A stretch of DNA of 64,000 bases. Source: CAWGXZ01 sp963826695 (lineage in GTDB: Bacteria; Pseudomonadota; Gammaproteobacteria; Burkholderiales; Burkholderiaceae_C). Positions 17,844-26,111 of the stretch are shown one piece after another (the first letter of the stretch is position 1; every line of letters starts with the position of its first letter). A program made the translations under genes and the position numbers. Where the stretch lies: contig CAWGXZ010000004.1 of NCBI GenBank assembly GCA_963826695.1, positions 310,001 to 374,000 of the forward strand, written 5' to 3'. A model generated the notes under the pieces. The model saw only the letters and a program-made list of their open reading frames with translations. It had not been told where the DNA came from and did not search any database.

Positions 17844-18563
17844 CTAACCGAGCACCTCAGGCCCATCGAGCCAGCGCCAGCCGCGCGGCGGCAGATCGGC
17901 CGGCAGGCGCAGCGCGCCGAAGCCGCTGCGGTGCAGCGCCTCGACCCGGTTGCCGACCGCTGCGAGCATCCGCTTCACCTGGTGGTACTTGCCGTCGGTG
18001 AGCGTCAGCCGCAGGCCGTGCAGGCCGTCGTCGCGCTCGCCGGTCGTCTCGGCAGCGGCTGCGCGAACGGTCGCCGGGTCGTCGACCAGCTGCACGCCCG
18101 CCAGAAGCCGCTGCAGCTGGCGCTCGTCGAGCGGATGCTTGCAGCCGACCTCGTAGATCTTCGGTACATGCCGCTTTGGCGAGGTCAGGCGATGGATCAG
18201 CGCGCCGTCGTCGGTGAAGAGCAGCAGCCCGGTGGTGTCCGCATCGAGCCGGCCGACCGGCTGCACGCCGCGCTGGCGCAGCGGCAACGGCAACAGGCTG
18301 GTGACGGCCGGATGGTGTTTCGGCTTCAGCGAGCATTCATAGCCGGCGGGCTTGTTCAGCATCAGCAGCGCCTGCGCCCGCCATGGCCAGTCGACGCCCT
18401 CGACGCGCAGCACCAGCCCGTCGGTCGCGAACTCGGCCTGCGGATCGTCGATCACCTGGCCGGCGACTTCGACCCGGCCGAGCGCAATCAGCGCCGCGCA
18501 TTCGCGGCGCGTGCCGAAGCCCTGGCTGAAGAGCAGGCGGTCCAGCTGCACGGTCGGCCTCAA
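17844..18563 (-). CDS. rsuA: Small-subunit rRNA pseudouridine synthase, RsuA family
   Basis: A 239-residue enzyme with an N-terminal S4 RNA-binding domain (LDRLLFSQGFGTRRECAALI) and the pseudouridine synthase catalytic motif GRLDADTTGLLLF containing the essential aspartate. RsuA modifies U516 of 16S rRNA. The long loop KYHQVKRMLAAVGNRV is characteristic. The first codon in the ORF is TTG at 18563, which overlaps the TGA of the upstream hydrolase as TTGA. Coupled translation would explain an unusual start; a GTG at 18551 is the alternative. Its substrate could be another site in the family (RluE/RluF-type), but the compact form favours RsuA. Confidence 0.9.
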   Translation of the reverse strand: MRPTVQLDRLLFSQGFGTRRECAALIALGRVEVAGQVIDDPQAEFATDGLVLRVEGVDWPWRAQALLMLNKPAGYECSLKPKHHPAVTSLLPLPLRQRGVQPVGRLDADTTGLLLFTDDGALIHRLTSPKRHVPKIYEVGCKHPLDERQLQRLLAGVQLVDDPATVRAAAAETTGERDDGLHGLRLTLTDGKYHQVKRMLAAVGNRVEALHRSGFGALRLPADLPPRGWRWLDGPEVLG

Positions 18564-19957
18564 TGCTGCAGTTCGAGCAGCACGACGTGATTGCCCGCGG
18601 TCGGCCAGGCCCGACCGACGATGCGCTCGCCGTTGAACGCACCGCCGATGGCCCTGCCGACGCCGCTGTCGAGCCGCACCTTGGCCGTCGAGACGCCGGG
18701 CACGCCGGGCGGTATGCCCGCCGGCGGACTCAGTCCGTCAAGGCTGATCTCGTCCCGTGGCACGCCGAAGTAGCCGCGTGGCCGCGTCAGCGTGACCACC
18801 GCCAGGGCGTCGCGGTCGGCGTCGGCAACGCGCTCGGCGCGCAGGTGGATCAGCTTCGACGAGCGGGAAAAGCCGGCGCGGTAGATGTGCGTCGTCGCGA
18901 AGCCGGGTGCACTGACGACGAATTCATAGCGGGCCTGCGGATCGGCTTCGAACGGGCCCCAGCGCCCGTCAGCGCCGACCTGGCGCTGGTGCAGCGCGGC
19001 ACCGCGCCGCTCGCCGCTCGCCGGCTCGGTGGCGTAGACCTCGACCCGGGCGCCGTCGAGCGGCAGATTGTTCGGGAAGTTGCCGCCTCCGGGCCGGTTG
19101 TCAATGCCCAGGCCGCTGACGATGCCATCGAGCACCGGCCGCGCCTCGGCCACGATGGCCGGCGTGGTCGGCGGCCGGCCGGTGATGAAACGCCAGCTGT
19201 GCTCGAAGGCCTGCACGCCGGTCGAGACTTCGCGGTGGTCGGCACTGGCAACGACGACGTTCTCCGCGCCGCGCAGCGCCGGGGCGTCATGACCGATGTT
19301 CGTCGGCACGCCCCTGGCACCGATCCAGCTGCCTTCGGGCTGGGCGAACTTGTCGTTGTGGTCGCTGCGGATCGTCATCCAGCGGATTCCCGGCGTGACT
19401 TCGTCGCCGCTTGCATTGCGCGGCATGTTGAGCCGGCGCAGGAAAGGGCCGGCGCCGTTGAATTCGTTGCTCGGGCGGTCGTTCGGATCGAAGCGCACGC
19501 CGTGGTTCGGCGTTCCGCCGAGGATCGCATGCGAAACCCGCGCGGCACCCTCGGCGCCGACAAGGCTGCGAATCGCGTAGCCGCCGCGCGAGCTGCCGAT
19601 CAGCACCACCTGGGCGGCACCGGTGCGCCGGCGCAGTTCGTCGACGGCGGCGGAAAGTTGCTGGCGCTGGTCGGCGGTCGAGCTGCGACCGGGCTGCGGC
19701 CGGTCATCGAGGTCGCGGGCCAGCGGATAGGCGAAATCGAGCGCGTGCAGGCGCTCGCGCGGCCAGCCGTTGCTCTCGAAACGCCAAAGCGTCGTGTTCC
19801 AGAAAGCCGCGCTGTCGCCGTTGCCGTGAACGAAGAGGATCGGCGGCGGGCCGGTGTCGACGGCGGTCCGCCGCGGCGCGGCGCAGCCCGCCGCCAGTGC
19901 GGCCGCGCTCAGCAGCAAATGGCGCCGCGGGAGCGCATGCGGATCTTGAGCATCCAT
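18560..19957 (-). CDS. Alpha/beta hydrolase with lipoprotein-type signal peptide
   Basis: A 465-residue secreted hydrolase. The N-terminus has a twin-arginine-like RRHLLL stretch followed by the lipobox LAAGC with Cys25, so export and lipid attachment are likely. The hydrolase fold starts with PPPILFVHGNGDSAAFW (oxyanion HG). The nucleophile elbow is VLIGSSRGGYAIRS (Ser in GSSRG). A His for the triad is probably within SADHREVST. The last 170 residues form a beta-rich region, perhaps an added domain. No lid or calcium-binding features allow a firm lipase or esterase label. It precedes rsuA with a 4-base overlap. Confidence 0.82.
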   Translation of the reverse strand: MDAQDPHALPRRHLLLSAAALAAGCAAPRRTAVDTGPPPILFVHGNGDSAAFWNTTLWRFESNGWPRERLHALDFAYPLARDLDDRPQPGRSSTADQRQQLSAAVDELRRRTGAAQVVLIGSSRGGYAIRSLVGAEGAARVSHAILGGTPNHGVRFDPNDRPSNEFNGAGPFLRRLNMPRNASGDEVTPGIRWMTIRSDHNDKFAQPEGSWIGARGVPTNIGHDAPALRGAENVVVASADHREVSTGVQAFEHSWRFITGRPPTTPAIVAEARPVLDGIVSGLGIDNRPGGGNFPNNLPLDGARVEVYATEPASGERRGAALHQRQVGADGRWGPFEADPQARYEFVVSAPGFATTHIYRAGFSRSSKLIHLRAERVADADRDALAVVTLTRPRGYFGVPRDEISLDGLSPPAGIPPGVPGVSTAKVRLDSGVGRAIGGAFNGERIVGRAWPTAGNHVVLLELQH

Positions 19958-20073
19958 GACCGGAGGCGAGTCGAAAGTCAGCGAGCGTACAAGACGCACG
20001 CCAGGGCACGCACGCAATAGCGGCATGGAGCCAGGCAGCGGGCTCGGCGAAGCCGAAAACCCACCGGTGCTCA

Positions 20074-20196
20074 GAAGGTGTGAAAGAAACCGTAGCGAGC
20101 GGTCTGAGGTCGCGTCGAGGAGCGCAGCCGGACATGGCGTCCGGCGAGCACCGGAAACGCGACATCAGACCGCGCAGTCGGTTTATTCACACCTTC
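20074..20196. repeat. Long imperfect palindromic element (about 123 bp)
   Basis: The two ends are inverted repeats: gaaggtgtgaaagaaacc at the left and ggtttattcacaccttc at the right. Nested inside, gcggtctgaggtcgcgt pairs with acgcgacatcagaccgc, and the core has gccggac and gtccggc around a 5-base loop. The whole segment could fold into one long imperfect hairpin. It abuts and overlaps the stop codon of the acyl-CoA dehydrogenase gene at 20195. There is no open reading frame that uses it. It looks like a short palindromic mobile or REP-like element or a structured RNA; I have not seen a second copy in this window. Confidence 0.75.
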
Positions 20197-21349
20197 AGGC
20201 AAAGACGCCGGCAGTCGGCTGCATCCGCGCAGCCACCTCGCCGACCTGGTGCAGGCTGTCGCCCCAGCGCATTTCGATCATCGTCAGGCGCTTGAAGTAG
20301 TGGCTGGCGGCGTATTCGTCGGTGACGCCGATGCCGCCGTGCAGCTGGATGCACTGCTGGCCGACGAAGCGCACCGACTGGTTCAGTTGCAGCTTGGCCT
20401 GCGCCAGCGCCCGGCGCCGCGCAGCAGGTGCCTCGCCGAGCTTCAGCGTCGCAAAGTAGCTCATCGAGCGGGCCAGCTCGAGCTGCATCTTGACGTCGGC
20501 GATGCGATGGCGCAGCGCCTGGAAGCTGGCGATCGCCACGCCGAACTGCTTGCGCGTGTTCATGTACTCGGCGGTCATCGCCACCAGCCGGTCCATCGCG
20601 CCGACAGCTTCGGCGCAGACCGCCGCGATGCCGGTGTCGACGGCGCGTTCGAGCGCTGCAAAGGCCGAGTCCTCGCCGTCACCCGCGGCCAGCAGCAGCC
20701 GGGCCGGGCTCGCGGCAAAGCGCACTTCGGCGGCACGACTGCCGTCCTGGGTCGAATAGCCACGGCTGCCGACACCCGCCGCGGCGCGTTCGACGAGAAA
20801 GAGGCCGATGCCTGCCGCATCGTCGACTGCGCCCGAGACGCGCGCCGGAACGATGTATGCGTCGGCGCGGTCGCCGACCGGGACGATGCTCTTCGCCCCG
20901 TCGATCCGCCAGCCGCCTTCGCCCTGCGTGGCCGTGGTCTCGACGTGCGCCAGCCGGTAGCGCGCGGCGCGCTCCTGCTGCGCCAGCACGACCAGCGCCT
21001 CGCCACTGGCAATCGCCGGCAACCAGCGGCCCTGCAGCTCGGCGTCGGACGATGCCGCGATCAGCCCGGCGGCCACCAGGGCCACCTCGGCGAACGGCTC
21101 GACCACCAGGCCGCGGCCCAGCTCTTCCATCACCACCATCGCGTCGACGGCGCCAAAGCCCATGCCGTCGTGCGCCTCCGGCACCTGCAACCCGAGCACG
21201 CCCAGCTCGGCCAGCTGCTGCCATGCGTCGCTCGAGTAGCCGCCGTCACGAACGATGCCGCGCCGGCGCTCGAAGTCGTAGCCCTTCTCGACCCACCGCC
21301 GCACCGAGTCGCGCAGCATCTCCTGCTCGTCGCTGAAGTCGAAGTCCAT
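20195..21349 (-). CDS. Acyl-CoA dehydrogenase, small-subunit type (PimD-like)
   Basis: A 384-residue flavoprotein acyl-CoA dehydrogenase. It has the acyl-CoA dehydrogenase N-terminal helical domain, a middle beta-domain (around VGDRADAYIVPAR), and a C-terminal bundle with FVGQQCIQLHGGIGVTDEY. It resembles the PimD half of pimeloyl-CoA dehydrogenase. The partner large-subunit-like gene lies directly upstream on the same strand, with a 146-base gap. Start ATG 21349 (MDFDFSDEQEMLRDSVRRWV). The pairing suggests a heteromeric enzyme for dicarboxylic, branched or aromatic-ring-derived acyl-CoA. Exact substrate is unknown. Confidence 0.88.
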   Translation of the reverse strand: MDFDFSDEQEMLRDSVRRWVEKGYDFERRRGIVRDGGYSSDAWQQLAELGVLGLQVPEAHDGMGFGAVDAMVVMEELGRGLVVEPFAEVALVAAGLIAASSDAELQGRWLPAIASGEALVVLAQQERAARYRLAHVETTATQGEGGWRIDGAKSIVPVGDRADAYIVPARVSGAVDDAAGIGLFLVERAAAGVGSRGYSTQDGSRAAEVRFAASPARLLLAAGDGEDSAFAALERAVDTGIAAVCAEAVGAMDRLVAMTAEYMNTRKQFGVAIASFQALRHRIADVKMQLELARSMSYFATLKLGEAPAARRRALAQAKLQLNQSVRFVGQQCIQLHGGIGVTDEYAASHYFKRLTMIEMRWGDSLHQVGEVAARMQPTAGVFA

Positions 21350-21495
21350 GTCGGTCTACCTCTTGTCTGTTTGACTGGAACCCCATCCCGCTCGCAGCGA
21401 TGGGGCAGGGGAGGGAAGCGATCCTGGCTGCCCCGCGCAGCGCGGAAGGGAGCCAAACGGCAGGCAGCGCATCGGCGCGCGGGTGCTCATGGGCT

Positions 21496-22674
21496 TCAGC
21501 CCAGGACCACTTGCGCGACGATGTTCCTTTGAACCTCGTTGCTCCCGCCGTAGATCGTCGTCTTGCGCATGTTGAAGTAGCTGCCGGCGAGCGGCGCGCA
21601 ATGCGCCGCACCGACATACTCCCCCTGCCAGCCCGCATCGACGGCCTCGCGAATGAACGGCAGGCTGTAAGGCCCGGCAGCCAGCATCATCAGTTCGGTG
21701 TAGCGCTGCGAAATCTCGCTGCCGCGGATCTTCAGCAGCCCGGCGACGTCGAGGCTCTGCTTGCCGCTCTTCTCGGCGCTGAGCACGCGCAGCACCATCA
21801 TTTCGAGTGCCACCACCTCGACTTCCAGCTGGGCGATCTCGCCGCGGAAACGCGGGTCGTCGTAGACGCCTTCGGCCTTGGCGATGCGCTTGAGCCGCTC
21901 GAGTTCGCGCTTCGAGCGGTTGACGTCGGCAATGTTGGTGCGCTCGTGTGCCAGCAGGTACTTGGCGTACGTCCAGCCCTTGTTCTCCTCGCCGACCAGG
22001 TTGTCGGCGGGAACCTCGACATTGTCGAACCAGACCTCGTTGACCTCGTGCTCGCCGTCCATGGTGATGATCGGCCGCACGGTGACGCCCGGGCTCTTCA
22101 TGTCGATCAGCAGGAAGCTGATGCCTGTCTGCGGCTTGCCTTCGCTGCTGGTGCGAACCAGGCAGAAGATCCAGTCGCCGTACTGCCCGTAGGTGGTCCA
22201 GGTTTTCTGGCCGTTGACCAGGTAGTAGTCGCCGCGGCGCTCGGCGCGGCACTTGACCGAAGCGAGGTCCGATCCCGATCCGGGCTCGCTGTAGCCCTGG
22301 CTCCACCAGACGTCGCCGCTCATGATGCCGGGCAGATGGCGCTTCTGCTGCTCGGGGGAGCCGAAGGCCATGATCACCGGCGCCACCATCACCGGGCCGA
22401 ACGGTGCGATGCGCGGCGCGCCGGCAAGGGCGCACTCTTCCTCGAAGAGATGGCGCTGGATCGCGTTCCAGCCGGGTCCGCCGAACTGCTTCGGCCAGCC
22501 CCAGCCGTGCCAGCCCTGCTTGCCGAGGATTCGTGCCCAGCGTTGCAGATCGTCCTTCGTCAGGCGCAGCGCGTTGTGCACCTTGTGGCTGATGTCCCGC
22601 GGCAGGTTGGCGGCCACCCAGGCACGGATTTCCTCGCGGAACGCCTGTTCCTCGGGGGTGAAATTCAGGTCCAT
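21496..22674 (-). CDS. Acyl-CoA dehydrogenase, large-subunit type (PimC-like)
   Basis: A 392-residue acyl-CoA dehydrogenase resembling the PimC half of pimeloyl-CoA dehydrogenase. Flavin- and substrate-binding segments are present (YSEPGSGSDLASVKC, WTTYGQYGDWIFCLVRT). Where classical members have YEG near the C-terminus, this protein has TIYGGSNEVQRNIVA, so the catalytic Glu is not at the usual place. An alternative candidate is the Glu in LLAHERTNIADV. Start ATG 22674 (MDLNFTPEEQAFREEIRAWV) is preceded by GGAG. It sits just upstream of the PimD-like gene, which favours a heteromeric complex. The assignment to a pimelate pathway is by similarity only. Confidence 0.88.
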   Translation of the reverse strand: MDLNFTPEEQAFREEIRAWVAANLPRDISHKVHNALRLTKDDLQRWARILGKQGWHGWGWPKQFGGPGWNAIQRHLFEEECALAGAPRIAPFGPVMVAPVIMAFGSPEQQKRHLPGIMSGDVWWSQGYSEPGSGSDLASVKCRAERRGDYYLVNGQKTWTTYGQYGDWIFCLVRTSSEGKPQTGISFLLIDMKSPGVTVRPIITMDGEHEVNEVWFDNVEVPADNLVGEENKGWTYAKYLLAHERTNIADVNRSKRELERLKRIAKAEGVYDDPRFRGEIAQLEVEVVALEMMVLRVLSAEKSGKQSLDVAGLLKIRGSEISQRYTELMMLAAGPYSLPFIREAVDAGWQGEYVGAAHCAPLAGSYFNMRKTTIYGGSNEVQRNIVAQVVLG

Positions 22675-22843
22675 CGATGGCTCCGGCAGGTCGCCCGGGC
22701 GGTCGTGCCGCCGGCGAGGGGTGATCGACTGCGCGGCGGTCGCAGCGCGCCAGCGTTGTAGCACGCGCACCCCACGGCCGCGGTGCTCGGGCGGCCGAAT
22801 CGGCCCCGGTGAAACCCGAAGCGGCGCCCGGGCCGGGGACTGC

Positions 22844-23332
22844 TCAGTCGCGGAAATTGTCGAACGAGAGCGGCACGTCGCTGACTTCCTTGCGGATCAG
22901 CGCGATTGCCGCCTGCAGTTCGTCGCGCTTGCCGCCGGTGACGCGCACCGTGTCGCCCTGGATCGCGGCCTGCACCTTCATCTTGCTCTGCTTGATCAGC
23001 GTCTGGATTTTCTTGGCGGTGTCGCTGTCGATGCCGCTCTTCACCGTCAGCAGCTGCTTGACCTTGTCGCCGCCGATCTTCTCGATCTTCGCGCTGCGGT
23101 CGAGAAACCGCACGTCGACGCCGCGCTTCGTCAGCTTGGCCAGCAGGATGTCGATCACCTGGGCAATCTGGAAGTCGCTGTCGGCATAGAGCGTCAGCTC
23201 CTTCTCCTTCAGCTCGACGCGCGCCGACGAGCCCTTGAAGTCGAAGCGGGTGCCGATTTCCTTGGCCGTCTGGTCGACTGCATTGCGCACCTCGACGAGG
23301 TTGGGGTCGAGCATGGCATCGAAGCTGGGCAT
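22844..23332 (-). CDS. yajQ: YajQ family nucleotide-binding protein
   Basis: A 162-residue protein of the YajQ (UPF0234) family. It begins MPSFDAMLDPNLVEVRNAVD and has the conserved ARVELKEKELTLYADSDFQIAQV and KIQTLIKQSKMKVQAAIQGDTVRVTGGKRDELQ regions (described in pieces). Members bind nucleotides; in Xanthomonas a homologue binds cyclic di-GMP and acts with a LysR-type regulator. Two tandem ferredoxin-like folds are expected. ATG 23332 has GGAGAG about 8 nt upstream. It is divergent from murB and about 170 bases from the PimC-like gene. Confidence 0.95.
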   Translation of the reverse strand: MPSFDAMLDPNLVEVRNAVDQTAKEIGTRFDFKGSSARVELKEKELTLYADSDFQIAQVIDILLAKLTKRGVDVRFLDRSAKIEKIGGDKVKQLLTVKSGIDSDTAKKIQTLIKQSKMKVQAAIQGDTVRVTGGKRDELQAAIALIRKEVSDVPLSFDNFRD

Positions 23333-23446
23333 GGCATTTCTCTCCGGGGGACAGTCGAAAATTTTGCCATGCACGCTGCGCCGGCACCGCTGCCTCCGCG
23401 GTGCCGGTGCCGCACCGCGCAGCGGCCCGATGCACGAAAATCGGCC

Positions 23447-24463
23447 ATGCAAATCGAAACGGGCGTCAACCTGAAGCCCTACAACACCTTCGGTCTGCCG
23501 GCGGTCGCGCAGACGCTGGTGCGCATCGCCAGCGACGCCGACGTGCGCCAGGTCGTCGACCATCCGCAGCTCGGCCGCGCACCCAAGTTCATCCTCGGCG
23601 GCGGCAGCAACATCGTGCTGACGCGGGACATGCCGCAGGTGGTGCTGAAAGTCGAGGTTTCCGGCATCCGGCTGGTCGACGAGCGGCGCGACGCCGCGAT
23701 CGTCGAGTGCGGCGCCGGCGAAAGCTGGCACCAATTGGTGATGTGGACCCTGGCGCATGGCCAGCCCGGGCTGGAGAACCTGGCGCTGATTCCGGGCACG
23801 GTCGGCGCATCGCCGGTGCAGAACATCGGCGCCTACGGTCTGGAACTGCAGGAGCGCTTCGAGTCGCTCGACGCTGTCGACCTGGTCACCGGCCGCAGCG
23901 TCGTCATCGGCCGCGAGTTCTGTGCCTTCGGCTACCGCGACAGTGTCTTCAAGCAGTCGCTGGCCGGCCGCGTGGTCATCACCCGGGTGCGTTTTCGGCT
24001 GCCGCGGCCGTGGCGGCCGGTGCTCGGCTACCTGGAGCTCGAACGCAAGCGCGCCGAAACCGGCATCGCCGAGCCGAGTCCGCAACAGATTGCCGACTGG
24101 GTGATCGCCATCCGCCGTGCCAAGCTGCCCGATCCGGCCGAAGTCGGCAACGCCGGCAGCTTCTTCAAGAATCCGCTGGTGACGCCGGAGCAATGCCGCG
24201 ACATCATCGGCCGCGACCCCGAGATCGTTTACTACCCGATGGCCGATGGCAGCATGAAGCTCGCCGCCGGCTGGCTGATCGACGCCTGCGGCTGGAAGGG
24301 CAAATCGGTCGGCCGCGCCGGCGTCTACGAGAAACAGGCGCTGGTGCTGGTCAACCGCGGCGGCGCGATCGGCTCGGAGGTGATGACGCTGGCCCGGGCG
24401 ATCCAGGAAAGCGTCTACGGCCGTTTCGGTATCCGGCTTGAACCCGAGCCAGTTGTCGTTTGA
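23447..24463 (+). CDS. murB: UDP-N-acetylenolpyruvoylglucosamine reductase
   Basis: FAD-dependent enzyme that reduces UDP-GlcNAc-enolpyruvate to UDP-MurNAc in peptidoglycan synthesis. The 338-residue product shows the FAD-binding segment LGGGSNIVLTRDMPQ, the IPGTVGASPVQNIGAYG loop, and the catalytic serine region GNAGSFFKNP. A type I MurB insertion (FGYRDSVFKQSLAGRVVITRV) is present. The start ATG 23447 (MQIETGVNLKPYNTFGLP) fits the family's N-terminus. Its TGA ends at 24463, directly next to the stop of the convergent spermidine synthase-like gene at 24464. Confidence 0.96.
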   Translation: MQIETGVNLKPYNTFGLPAVAQTLVRIASDADVRQVVDHPQLGRAPKFILGGGSNIVLTRDMPQVVLKVEVSGIRLVDERRDAAIVECGAGESWHQLVMWTLAHGQPGLENLALIPGTVGASPVQNIGAYGLELQERFESLDAVDLVTGRSVVIGREFCAFGYRDSVFKQSLAGRVVITRVRFRLPRPWRPVLGYLELERKRAETGIAEPSPQQIADWVIAIRRAKLPDPAEVGNAGSFFKNPLVTPEQCRDIIGRDPEIVYYPMADGSMKLAAGWLIDACGWKGKSVGRAGVYEKQALVLVNRGGAIGSEVMTLARAIQESVYGRFGIRLEPEPVVV

Positions 24464-25343
24464 TCAGCGGGTATTCAGCAGGTTCGACGGCGAATACTGG
24501 TCGGTGAGCACGCGCGCCGGCTGGGCGGAGGGCATTTCGACGATGAACAGCGGCAGCAACCATTGCCGCGCGACGCCGAGCGGCGCCAGGCGCGGCTCGA
24601 GCGCGTCGGCGTTGCGCGCCAGCTCGGCGCCGTCGGGCAGGCCGCCACGGCGCCACAGGATCACCCGGTTGTTGCGCCTGAGGTTGTAGAAGTCGCCGAA
24701 GGCGCTGTGGTAAGTCGCCGACTCGTGCGCGTAGAGGCGGCTGTTGCCGAAGGTGTTGGCGGCGAGCAACGCCACGCGCGCCGAGCAGCGCCTGGATCTC
24801 GAGCAGGAATTCGCGCGTCAGCAGGTGCTCGGGGATGTAATCATGGTCGAAGGCGTCGAGCATGACCAGGTCGTAGCCCACGCCGTCGCGCAGCGCGCGC
24901 TTGACGAAGACCCGGGCGTCGCCTTCATGAACGCGCATCCGCTCGCCTGGCTTGAAATCGAAATAGCGGCTGGCCACACGCACCACCGCCGGATCGATCT
25001 CGACCACGTCGAACTGCGTGGCCGGATAAAGCCGCTGCAGCGTGCGCGGCAAGGTGCCGCCGCCGAGGCCGACGATGAGCACGCGTTGCGGGGCGGGGTT
25101 CAGGTAGAGCGCGCCCATCATCATGCGCGTGTAGTCGAGCGCCAGCTCGTCGCGTCGCGCCAGGGTGATGCAGCTCTGCCGGCCGCCCTGGCGGCCGAAG
25201 ACCATGCAGCGCTGGACACCGTCCTCGGAGACCGATATATCGCGGTACAGCGACTTTTCGGTATAGACCACGTCGGCGGCCACGCCGCCGCTCAGCACGA
25301 GCGCGGCAAGGCCCAACAGTTCACGCTTCAGTCTGGCTCTCAC
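24464..25343 (-). CDS. Spermidine synthase-like protein (frame interrupted by one extra base)
   Basis: Aminopropyltransferase-like domain. The hydrophobic N-terminus (RELLGLAALVLSGGVAADV) looks like a signal or membrane anchor. The Rossmann motif VLIVGLGGGTLPRTLQR, the acidic FDVVEIDPAVVRVA and DLVMLDAFDHDY are intact. The frame breaks near 24767: removing one base restores GVLAANTFGNSRLYAHES and the remaining roughly 100 residues. The GTG at 25343 with GGGAG upstream is a good start; a TTG at 25370 is the alternative. It overlaps the preceding membrane-protein gene by 23 nt. In many bacteria these two are one fused protein. Whether it makes polyamines is unproven. Confidence 0.8.
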
Positions 25344-25932
25344 GGCGAGGTTCTCCCACGAAGACGGCAAGGGTGCCGAGCAGCAGCGAAACGCCGATCA
25401 ACCCGATGAAGATCGCGTCGATCTCGAACAGCGCGACCAGGTAGAACGAGGTCACGATCGTTCCCGCGGCGCTGCCGAAGGTAGAAAAGAAATACAGCTT
25501 GCCGGCCGATTTGCCACTCGCCTCGACCTGCGTCACCAGCAGCCGGATCGCATAGGGCGAAACCGTGCCGCTGATGGCGGTCGGCACGAAGAAGAGCAGG
25601 GTCGACGCGAGCAGCGAGCCGTAGCGGGGGTCGCGCACCCGGTCGAAGATCCCGTCCAGCACCACGCCGCCCCAGATCGCCACCGGCAACGTGGCGAGGG
25701 CAGCGGTCACCATCAGGCCGCCGAGGCGGCGCAGGCTGGGCTGGTGCATCGACAGCTGGCCGCCACCGAGATAGCCCACCGACAGCGCCAGCATGAAAAC
25801 GGTGATGATGCCGCCCCAGACGAAGATGCTGTTGCCGAAGGTCGGCGCGAGCAGACGCCCGCCCAGCAGCTCGACCGACATCACGAAAAATCCGGACCAG
25901 GTGGCCATCAGAAAGACAAGCGGGCGGTTCAA
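25321..25932 (-). CDS. Multi-pass membrane protein, N-terminal half of fused spermidine synthase family
   Basis: About 203 residues with six predicted membrane segments. FFVMSVELLGGRLLAPTFGN is the hallmark block at the start of fused MFS/spermidine synthase proteins. The sequence ends with LLGTLAVFVGEPRRESQTEA just inside the downstream synthase-like gene. The start is uncertain: TTG 25932 gives LNRPLVFLMATWSG, and ATG 25908 gives MATWSGFFVM. The frame stays open far upstream, so the ORF alone does not define the start. It and the synthase-like protein are probably a two-gene version of the usual fusion. Confidence 0.75.
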   Translation of the reverse strand: MNRPLVFLMATWSGFFVMSVELLGGRLLAPTFGNSIFVWGGIITVFMLALSVGYLGGGQLSMHQPSLRRLGGLMVTAALATLPVAIWGGVVLDGIFDRVRDPRYGSLLASTLLFFVPTAISGTVSPYAIRLLVTQVEASGKSAGKLYFFSTFGSAAGTIVTSFYLVALFEIDAIFIGLIGVSLLLGTLAVFVGEPRRESQTEA

Positions 25933-26111
25933 GTGGCTGGCGCTTTCGAAAGGTCGCAAAGGCGGCCAACGCCGCGAGCGTGCGAGTGTCGGTGAAGTTT
26001 GCCGTCGCGCCGCCGCTGCCAGGCGCTTCCGGCGTGGCGTTTGCGCTAACGTTGCGTCCGTGCGCGCATGGGAAAGAGGCGTCGCTGACAGGACAAGAAC
26101 GCCAAAGCCGC

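Noticed and set aside
21370..21440. Hairpin ccccatc / gatgggg between the acyl-CoA dehydrogenase genes as a terminator
   Set aside because: No T-tract and it lies within a likely two-gene operon, so I do not call it a terminator.
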